64,000 bases of DNA from NCBI GenBank assembly GCA_934630815.1, contig CAKTWI010000002.1, forward strand, positions 1-64,000, written 5' to 3'. Position 1 is the stretch's first letter. Each line of letters opens with the position of its first letter. Made by a program: the position numbers and the translations under genes. The notes under the pieces are model-generated. The model was not told the DNA's origin. It worked only from the letters and a program-made list of their open reading frames with translations, and did no database searches. Source of the DNA: an uncultured Senegalimassilia sp. GTDB taxonomy: Bacteria > Actinomycetota > Coriobacteriia > Coriobacteriales > Eggerthellaceae. This document shows, in pieces, positions 56,461 through 64,000 of this stretch.

Positions 56461-56480
56461 GCGATGGCGGTTTCGCGCTC

Positions 56481-56900
56481 CTATTCGCCGATGATCTCGG
56501 ACAGGGTGCGCCAGCCCAGCTCGGCGCATTTCACGCGTGCGGGCATGTGGCTGATGCTTTCCAGCTGGGCCGCCTCGTCGAGGTCTTCCTTCTCCTCGTC
56601 GGTGAGCGTCTCGCCCTTGACCATCTTCATGAACAGGCCGCACAGACGGCGCGCCTCCTCGACGGTCTCGCCGGTGACCAGGTCGGCCATCATGTCGGCC
56701 GATGCCTGCGAGACGGCGCAGCCGTGGCCGGTGAACGCGGCCTCCTCGATGACGCCGTCCTCGATGCGCAGCTTTAGCACCATCTCGTCGCCGCAGCTGG
56801 GGTTCACGCCCTCGTGCTCGTCGGTGGCGCTCTCCATGTCGTACTTGTAGTCGGGATGCGCGTTGTGCTCCATGAGCGCGGCGGTGTAGATGTTAGCCAT
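56481..56900 (-). CDS. sufU: SufU, Fe-S scaffold or sulfur-relay protein
   Basis: 139 residues. Three Cys in the expected places: NPSCGDEM, GHGCAVSQASADMM and PARVKCAELGW. An insert of about 18 residues before the last Cys (KGETLTDEEKEDLDEA) is typical of SufU rather than IscU. It takes sulfur from SufS in Gram-positive suf systems. Its start overlaps the sufS end by 8 bases. Confidence 0.93.
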   Translation of the reverse strand: MANIYTAALMEHNAHPDYKYDMESATDEHEGVNPSCGDEMVLKLRIEDGVIEEAAFTGHGCAVSQASADMMADLVTGETVEEARRLCGLFMKMVKGETLTDEEKEDLDEAAQLESISHMPARVKCAELGWRTLSEIIGE

Positions 56901-58227
56901 TGAAGGTCCTCCAAACGTTGCCGAGGCCCTCGATCAAGGCGTCGACGTCCTTCTTGTCATTGTAGAACGACAGGCTGGCGCGGCAGCAGGCAAGGTTTTC
57001 CACGCCCAGCCACGTGAGCAGCGGCTGGGCGCAATGGTGCCCGGCGCGGATGGCCACCTGGTCCATGTCCAGGATGCTGGCCACGTCGTGCGGGTGGATG
57101 CCGTCGACGTTGAAGCTGATGACGCCGTGGTGCATGTCGGGGTCGGGGCTGCCGATGATGGTGATGAAGGGCAGCTTCGCCATTTCCTCCATGCAGTAGC
57201 GCACGAGCGCCTGCTCGCGCGCGGCGATGACGTCGAGGCCCACCGACTCCACGTAGGCGATGGCCGCCGCGGTGGCGTAGATGCCGGCGGCGTCCTGCGT
57301 GCCGGCCTCGAACTTCTCGGGCACGGGCGCCCAGGTGGCGTCCTGCTCGGTGACCGAGTCGATCATCTCGCCGCCCGTGAGAAACGGCGGCATGGCGTTG
57401 AGCAGCTCGTCGCGGCCCCACAGCACGCCCATGCCGAACGGGCCGAACAGCTTGTGCGCGGAGAAGGCGAAGAAGTCGGCGCCGATGGTCTGCACGTCCA
57501 CGTGGATATGCGGTGTGGACTGCGCGCCGTCGACCACCAGGTAGCCGCCCTGCTCGTGCACGCGGCGGCCCAGCTCCTCGACGGGGTTCTGCACGCCAAG
57601 GACGTTGGACACGTGCACCACGGACAGGATTTTGGTCTTCGGGCCGATTTTCGCGTCCATCTCCTCGGGCGTGATGACGCCGTTCTCGTCGGGATAGAGG
57701 TAGACGAGCTTCGCGCCTGCCGCGCGGCAGGCTTGCTGCCACGGGATGAGGTTGGAGTGGTGCTCCATGATGGTGATGCACACCTCGTCGCCGGGCTCGA
57801 GCACGGTGGGGGCGAAGGCCTTCGCCACGATGTTGAGCGACTCGGAGGCGTTGCGCGTGAGCACGATGTCGTGCGCGTCGGGCGCGCCGATGAACTTCGC
57901 CACGCGCTGGCGGGCGATCTCGATGGCCTCGGTGGCCTCGACCGACAGGCGGTACAGGCCGCGCAGGGCGTTGGCGTTCATCTCCTCGTAGAAGCGGCGC
58001 TGCGCGTCAAGCACGACGGCGGGGCGCTGCGCGGTGGCGGCGCTGTCCAAAAACACCAGGTCGGGATGGTTGGCAAGCAGCGGGAAGTCGCGCTTGTAGG
58101 GGTTCTCGGCGATGTTGGCGGCGCACACGATGTCGCCGGCCGTGGCCGAGGCCTGGGCGGCGTGCGCCGCGTCGGCCACGGCGCACGCCGTGCGATCGAG
58201 CTCTGCGTTGTTTGCGGAAGCTGACAT
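56893..58227 (-). CDS. sufS: SufS cysteine desulfurase
   Basis: 444 residues. PLP enzyme that takes sulfur from cysteine. Seen: VFLDSAATAQRP, the PLP-Lys loop DFFAFSAHKLFGPFGMGVLWG, VVHVSNVLGVQNPVEELG and the active Cys region RAGHHCAQPLL. An N-terminal extension of about 40 residues (Ala-rich) precedes the usual start. It begins 3 bases after the sufD stop. Confidence 0.95.
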   Translation of the reverse strand: MSASANNAELDRTACAVADAAHAAQASATAGDIVCAANIAENPYKRDFPLLANHPDLVFLDSAATAQRPAVVLDAQRRFYEEMNANALRGLYRLSVEATEAIEIARQRVAKFIGAPDAHDIVLTRNASESLNIVAKAFAPTVLEPGDEVCITIMEHHSNLIPWQQACRAAGAKLVYLYPDENGVITPEEMDAKIGPKTKILSVVHVSNVLGVQNPVEELGRRVHEQGGYLVVDGAQSTPHIHVDVQTIGADFFAFSAHKLFGPFGMGVLWGRDELLNAMPPFLTGGEMIDSVTEQDATWAPVPEKFEAGTQDAAGIYATAAAIAYVESVGLDVIAAREQALVRYCMEEMAKLPFITIIGSPDPDMHHGVISFNVDGIHPHDVASILDMDQVAIRAGHHCAQPLLTWLGVENLACCRASLSFYNDKKDVDALIEGLGNVWRTFNG

Positions 58228-58230
58228 AAG

Positions 58231-59492
58231 CTAGCTTTCCACCTCCTGATAGGGAATGCCCAGGCGGCCGGCCAGGCGGCCGACGCCTGCGCGAACGGTT
58301 TCGTCTTCGACGGCAAGCGCCGTCTCCTCGAGGGTCGCCGTGGCGAACAGACCCTCGGCGGCTTCCTGGGAAAGGCCGCGGCACTTCAGATAGAACAGCT
58401 GGTCGGCGGCCACATGGCCGATGGTGGCGCCATGGTTTCCGGCCACATCGTCCTCGTCGCACAGGATGACGGGGATGGTCTTGTTCTCCACGCGCTCGTC
58501 TACCAAAAGCACGGTTTCGCGCTCGGTGCCCTCGGCGCCCTTGCAGCCGCGCACCAGGTCGATGGTGCCGCGCAGGACCTTCTTCGACTCGCCCATGAGC
58601 GCGCCGTTGGCGTCGATGTTGCAGCGGGTCTTCTTGCCGCGATGGCGCACGACGTAGTTGAAGTCGCGCACGTCCTGGCCGGCGGCCAGGTAGCGAGTGT
58701 CCACATCCACGCGCGACAGGTCGCCGCGCAGGTCGGTGGCCAGGCCCGTGTAGGACTTGCCCGCGCCCAGCATGCGGTGGCGAACGGTGACGAACGCGCC
58801 CTCGTCGCAGACGATGCCCGTGTCGTCGAGCGCCATCCACGTTTCGTCGAGCGTATGCACGGACGTGACGTTGACGTGGGCGTTCTCGCCGGCGAACACG
58901 CGCAGCACCACGCCTACCACGCCGCTGCCGGCGGCGGGGGAGTCAAGAGACACGGTCAGGTCGAACGTGGCGCCCGCGGGGGCCACCACGTCGATGGCAG
59001 CCACGTTGGCGGCGCCGTCGACACCGGCGATGCGCACAGTGGCCTGGCCGCGTTTGCCGGCGGCCGGCGCGAACACGGTTGCGGCGGCCTTGCCGGCGGC
59101 TTCGGCAAGCCACGCGGTGGCCTGCTCGCCCATGCCGCACTCGAACGCCTCGGCAACGTTGTTCGCCATCTCCTGGCGCACGGCCTTGTGCTCGTAGGTG
59201 GAAAGCGCGGGGATGTCCAGGTCGGCGGGGTCCACGTCGGGGTCCACGGCCTTCAGGATGGCGCGCGTGTCGGCGGGGCCGGCGGCGCGAGCCGCATCGA
59301 CGCGCTCCTGCAGTGCGGCCACGGCCGCGTCGAAGGCGCTCGCTTCGCCGATCAGCTCGGCGGCGGCTTCCACTTCCACCTGGGCTGCGAGGGAAAGGCC
59401 CTCGGGCAGTTCCACGGCGGTCTCGTTCATATCAAGGCGATGCCAGGTAGGCGCGGGCATCGCGTTCACGTTGCTCAAAACGTCGGCGCCCA

Positions 59493-59493
<1 letters not shown>
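58231..59493 (-). CDS. sufD: SufD, Fe-S assembly complex subunit
   Basis: 420 residues. The C-terminal beta-helix is recognisable: RYLAAGQDVRDFNYVVRHRG, VERGCKGAEGTE-like segment (LVRGCKGAEGTERETVLLVD), IPVILCDEDDVAGNHGATIG and FYLKCRGLSQEAAEGLF. The N-terminal part is Ala-rich. It begins on the sufB stop (TAATG). Confidence 0.92.
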
Positions 59494-60902
<1,409 letters not shown>

Positions 60903-60911
60903 GGCTGCCCC

Positions 60912-61685
60912 TTATTCGGCGGCTGCGGCCGCGGCCTGCTCGAACTGCTCGAAGCCGTTCTCGTCGATATCGGCGATCATGGATGCGTCGCCCTCGGCCG
61001 TCATGCGGCCCTTGACCAGGACGTGCACGCGGTTGACGTCGACGTGCTCCAGGATGCGGGTGTTGTGCGTGATGATGACGAGCGTGCCGTTGCAGCGCTT
61101 GCGATAGACTTCCATGCCGCGCGAGACGACGGACAGCGCGTCCACGTCCAGGCCAGAGTCGGTCTCGTCCAGGAAGGCCAGTTTCGGCTCGAGCAGCAGC
61201 AGCTGCAGCATCTCCAGCTTCTTCTTCTCGCCGCCGGAAAAGCCCACGCCCAGCTCGCGGTCCAGGTATGCCGGGTCCATGTTCAGCTCCTCGGCCAGCT
61301 CCTTGACGTGCTTGCGGAACTGCTTGCCCTTCATGTCGCCCACCCCCGGGCGGCCTGCGGAAATGGCGCGCAGGAAGCTGCTGACGGGCACGCCGGGGAT
61401 CTCCACCGGCGCCTGGAAGCTCAGGAAAAGACCCGCGTGCGAGCGTTTATCGGTGGATAGATCTGTGATATCCTGTCCGTTGAACGTGATTTTGCCGCCG
61501 GTCACCGTGTACTCGGGATCGCCCATGACCACGTGGCCCAGCGTCGATTTGCCGGCGCCGTTCGGGCCCATCAGCACGTGGGTCTCTCCAGCGCCCACGG
61601 TCAGGTCGACGTCGTGAAGAATGACCTTCTCATCCACGGCGGCCGAAAGGCCTGCCACGTTGAGGAGGATGTTCTCGTCTGCCAT
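60912..61685 (-). CDS. sufC: SufC, ATPase of the SufBCD complex
   Basis: 257 residues. ABC-type ATPase without membrane part: Walker A LMGPNGAGKSTLG, Q-loop FLSFQAPVEIPGV, signature GFSGGEKKKLEML and Walker B AFLDETDSGLD. First gene of the operon sufC-sufB-sufD-sufS-sufU. Confidence 0.96.
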   Translation of the reverse strand: MADENILLNVAGLSAAVDEKVILHDVDLTVGAGETHVLMGPNGAGKSTLGHVVMGDPEYTVTGGKITFNGQDITDLSTDKRSHAGLFLSFQAPVEIPGVPVSSFLRAISAGRPGVGDMKGKQFRKHVKELAEELNMDPAYLDRELGVGFSGGEKKKLEMLQLLLLEPKLAFLDETDSGLDVDALSVVSRGMEVYRKRCNGTLVIITHNTRILEHVDVNRVHVLVKGRMTAEGDASMIADIDENGFEQFEQAAAAAAE

Positions 61686-61710
61686 CTTCTTCCCCTTCTC
61701 ATTTCTTATA

Positions 61711-61728
61711 AATAAGGCTTTGCTTATT
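61711..61728. promoter_or_regulatory. Inverted repeat in the suf leader, candidate Rrf2 operator
   Basis: AATAAG-GCTTTG-CTTATT, 26 bases upstream of sufC and just downstream of the promoter. The position suits repression by the divergent Rrf2 regulator. Confidence 0.5.
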
Positions 61729-61748
61729 CATATACGTTTGATAGGATT

Positions 61749-61776
61749 AAGATAACGTGACACGCGGATTTGTCAA
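61749..61776 (-). promoter_or_regulatory. Promoter of the suf operon
   Basis: On the minus strand TTGACA (61776-61771), a 16-base spacer and TATCTT (61754-61749), about 64 bases before the sufC start. The other side of the 316-base gap shows no equally good promoter for the regulator gene. Confidence 0.65.
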
Positions 61777-62001
61777 GCGAAATGCTTGCCGCAAGGGATC
61801 AATCCGCGGAATGAGCGCGAACGCGCATGCTTTACGCCTAGTGTAACCTATATGTTCCAAGGGCGACGCCGGACGATGTGAGCAGCCGATAGGTGACCGG
61901 GGTCGTCATGGCGGATGACTCCGGTGGGCGCCGGTCCGCGCGTTTCGCGGCAAGCGTTTCGGTGGTTTGGCGAAGGCAGTTGGAATCGATAAGGGGGAAT
62001 C

Positions 62002-62436
62002 GTGCTTATCTCATCGAAGGGACGATATGCATTGCGTTTGGCGGTGTGCATCGCGCAGGCGGGGCCCGAGGCGAAGGTTTCGCTTCGCGAAGTGGCCGAA
62101 CGCGAGGAGCTGTCCCTGAAGTATCTCGAGCAGATCGCCCGCCCCATGGTGTCGGCGGGCTTGCTGGCAAGCGTGCGCGGCAAAGGCGGCGGGTACCGCC
62201 TGGCGCGCGACCCGCAAGATATCCTGGCGGGCGACGTGCTGCGCGCGGTCGAGGGCACCACGGTGCCGGTGACCTGCGCGGCGCTTGACGGCCCCGAGCC
62301 GTGCCATCGCGCCGGCGTGTGCACCACGGTGCGCTTTTGGGCGGGGCTCGACGAGGTCATCGAGAAGTATGTGGACGGCGTGACCGTCGGTGACCTGGCC
62401 GATGCGCCCCAACCGCACATCGAGATTGCGGAGTAA
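62002..62436 (+). CDS. Rrf2-family regulator, probably Fe-S sensing
   Basis: 144 residues from GTG 62002 (AAGGGGGA upstream). A winged helix-turn-helix (VSLREVAEREELSLKYLEQIARPMVSAGLLASVRGKGGGYRLAR) is followed by a segment with three Cys, Cys92, Cys101 and Cys107, close to the 92/98/104 pattern of IscR, so it may carry a cluster. It is divergent from the suf operon and likely controls it. Confidence 0.9.
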   Translation: MLISSKGRYALRLAVCIAQAGPEAKVSLREVAEREELSLKYLEQIARPMVSAGLLASVRGKGGGYRLARDPQDILAGDVLRAVEGTTVPVTCAALDGPEPCHRAGVCTTVRFWAGLDEVIEKYVDGVTVGDLADAPQPHIEIAE

Positions 62437-62522
62437 GAGCGCCGGGGCGCTTGCCCGCGCAGGGCTCTGCCGCGTGAGGGCGGTGAGGCGCTGCGCTGGA
62501 TTTCGCGATTGTAAACGGCTTG

Positions 62523-62561
62523 AAGCGAGGCCGGCACTCCCTCGGGGTGCCGGCCTCGCTT
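62523..62561 (+). terminator. Terminator of the Rrf2 gene
   Basis: A perfect 15-bp stem (AAGCGAGGCCGGCAC at 62523-62537, complement at 62547-62561) with a 9-base loop, followed by GGTTTTGCG. Confidence 0.85.
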
Positions 62562-62734
62562 GGTTTTGCGCGGATTCGGCGCTTGTTGTTTGACGGGTCG
62601 GTATCGCTTCGGTGAATGTTCGCTGAAAGGGTATCGGGGCGGTGACGAAGCGCGTAGCCTTCATCTTGATACAAGGTTCGAGCGCGATGATCGCCAGCCG
62701 CGCTCAGGAAAACGCGAGCATGAGGAGGTTGCTC

Positions 62735-64000
62735 ATGGCGCATATGCAGGAAAACCCGCAAAACGCGGGTAAGGATACGAGGATGCCGGCGGCGGGCGAA
62801 ACGCGGCAAATGCCCCTGCGTGCCGATAAGCCCGCGCAAACGGCCCAGGTGCCGTACTCGCTTCAGGGTCGCCCGGCGCCGACGCAGCGGGTGGCGGTGC
62901 CGTTCGCCGCACCTGGTGGGGGCGGCGTGCCTGGTGCGAGCGCTGTGCCAGGTGCGCATGGCGCGCCCGGCGGGAACGGAGCGTTTGCGGCAGGTGGGGC
63001 GAATGTCGCGAGCAGTGCATTTGCGGTAAATGCTGCAAACGGGGTTCCCGGCGCAAACGCGGCCCTCGGCGTGAACGGCGCCGCTTTCGCAGAAGCCGCC
63101 GAAGCGGAGGAGGCGCCTAAGCGCAAGGGGCTCGGCGGGTTGCTCGAGGGCTTGTCCGTGCCGCAGGTGGCAGCCGGTGCATTGGCGGCGGTGACGTCGA
63201 TGCTGCTGTCGTCGAAGATCGGCATCGCAGGCTCGGTCATCGGCGTGGCGGTAGGCTCAGTGGTGTCCACGGTCGCATCGCAGGTGTACAAGCAGTTTCT
63301 GCAGGCTTCCGCCGACAAGCTGCGCGAGCTGAACCCGCTTGATGAGGCGGGCGCCGGCGCAGTCGCGGGCGAGACCCGCGTGATGCCGGAAGCCGCGGAC
63401 GGCTCCTCTGCGACACGCGTGATGGGCGCGATGCCCGCATCCGGCGCCGTGGCGGCGTCCGGCGATTCCGCCGCAACCGACGACCCGGCAGCTTCCGCAA
63501 CCCCCACCCGCAGCGTCCGCGACCTGCGCGAAAGCGGCGAGACGGGCGTGCTGCGCGGCCGCGCCGAGCATTTGCGCCGCCAGCGTATGCAGCGCGGCGT
63601 GATCGCGGTGTCGGTGGTATCGGCCCTGGCCGCGGTGGCCATTTCCGCAGGCATCATCAATTTGGTGACGGCGGGTGAAGGCGTGGGCACCAAGACCGAG
63701 CCGCTGTTCACCGGCGCTTCGACGTCGCAAACCGACGATGGCTCCACGACGAAGGGCAAGCAGAGCGGCAAGTCGCAACAGTCGGCAACGCAGGATCAGC
63801 AAGGCGCCGCTACGAAGGACTCCGCCGCGCCGGTGCATCAGGACGGCACCGCGTCGTCGGATAGCTCGGCTTCCGGGTCCGGCAGCACCAGCGGGTCATC
63901 GACCAGCGGCACGGAGTCGGGCAGCGCGAGCGGCACCGGCAGCTCGACGGGTTCCACCGCCGGCGGCTCGACCGGTTCCGGCGGCACATCCGGTTCGCAA
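62735..64000 (+). CDS. Low-complexity membrane protein, N-terminal part (runs off the window)
   Basis: The frame from ATG 62735 (AGGAGG 7 bases upstream) is open for 422 codons to the end of the window, so the stop is outside. Residues 1-120 are Pro/Ala/Gly-rich and include short G-x-P/A repeats (VPGASAVPGAHGAPGG). A hydrophobic Gly/Ser segment (about 145-185, VAAGALAAVTSMLLSSKIG) and a clear membrane helix near 290-312 (GVIAVSVVSALAAVAISAGI) follow. The rest is Ser/Thr/Gly/Gln low complexity. No domain is recognised. Probably a single-helix-anchored protein with an extended outer tail. Confidence 0.75.
   Translation, partial: MAHMQENPQNAGKDTRMPAAGETRQMPLRADKPAQTAQVPYSLQGRPAPTQRVAVPFAAPGGGGVPGASAVPGAHGAPGGNGAFAAGGANVASSAFAVNAANGVPGANAALGVNGAAFAEAAEAEEAPKRKGLGGLLEGLSVPQVAAGALAAVTSMLLSSKIGIAGSVIGVAVGSVVSTVASQVYKQFLQASADKLRELNPLDEAGAGAVAGETRVMPEAADGSSATRVMGAMPASGAVAASGDSAATDDPAASATPTRSVRDLRESGETGVLRGRAEHLRRQRMQRGVIAVSVVSALAAVAISAGIINLVTAGEGVGTKTEPLFTGASTSQTDDGSTTKGKQSGKSQQSATQDQQGAATKDSAAPVHQDGTASSDSSASGSGSTSGSSTSGTESGSASGTGSSTGSTAGGSTGSGGTSGSQ

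Overview
The window is GC-rich, densely coding DNA of the kind seen in gut Coriobacteriia. Eggerthellaceae is the most likely family: it combines a Tat-exported molybdopterin oxidoreductase with FeS, NrfD and TorD partners, a SufCBDSU cluster with an Rrf2 regulator, GatCAB, a panB-panC-panD set with a DUF2520 reductase, and a bile-acid:sodium-symporter-type carrier. The assignment is inference from gene content and style; no rRNA or tRNA gene was seen to confirm it.

Layout. 1-3.9 kb: the end of an MptD-type membrane component and two half-size ABC exporters that probably pair. 4.0-5.8 kb: an intact IS3/IS150-type element beside the decayed end of a second, oppositely oriented IS3 transposase. 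5.8-22.3 kb: housekeeping and accessory genes (THEP1-like NTPase, DUF4213/DUF364 protein, DUF4160-DUF2442 pair, Ski2-like helicase, 3-hydroxyacyl-CoA dehydrogenase, WYL regulator behind an 11-copy TCAC repeat, Sel1 protein, apt, pantothenate operon, MoeA-like protein, a second toxin-antitoxin-like pair). 22.6-26.0 kb: gatCAB.

26.2-42.1 kb holds the most unusual locus: seven genes on the minus strand, read from 42105 down to 26254 with mostly tiny gaps. They are a soluble hybrid histidine kinase, a MoxR ATPase, a DUF58 protein, a transglutaminase-fold membrane protein with Pro where the catalytic Cys should be, a 1289-residue secreted leucine-rich-repeat protein, a solute-binding lipoprotein with no ABC permease, and a 1397-residue membrane hybrid kinase with a degenerate GGDEF domain. 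I infer a surface-sensing or envelope-remodelling system.

42.5-52.6 kb: phosphoglucomutase-type enzyme, a small Cys-rich protein, then a respiratory block (stand-alone NrfD-like protein, GntR regulator, slipin, molybdopterin oxidoreductase-FeS-NrfD-TorD). Five copies of a roughly 33-bp palindromic repeat bracket this block. 52.9-56.4 kb: metallo-hydrolase, a small CxCxxC protein and a BASS transporter, in a patch carrying four copies of a different 80-bp palindromic repeat. 56.5-62.4 kb: the suf operon and its likely Rrf2 regulator. 62.7-64 kb: the start of a low-complexity membrane protein that runs off the end.

Long open frames lying opposite real genes are common here because of base composition and were not called. 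No CRISPR array, rRNA or tRNA gene was recognised.
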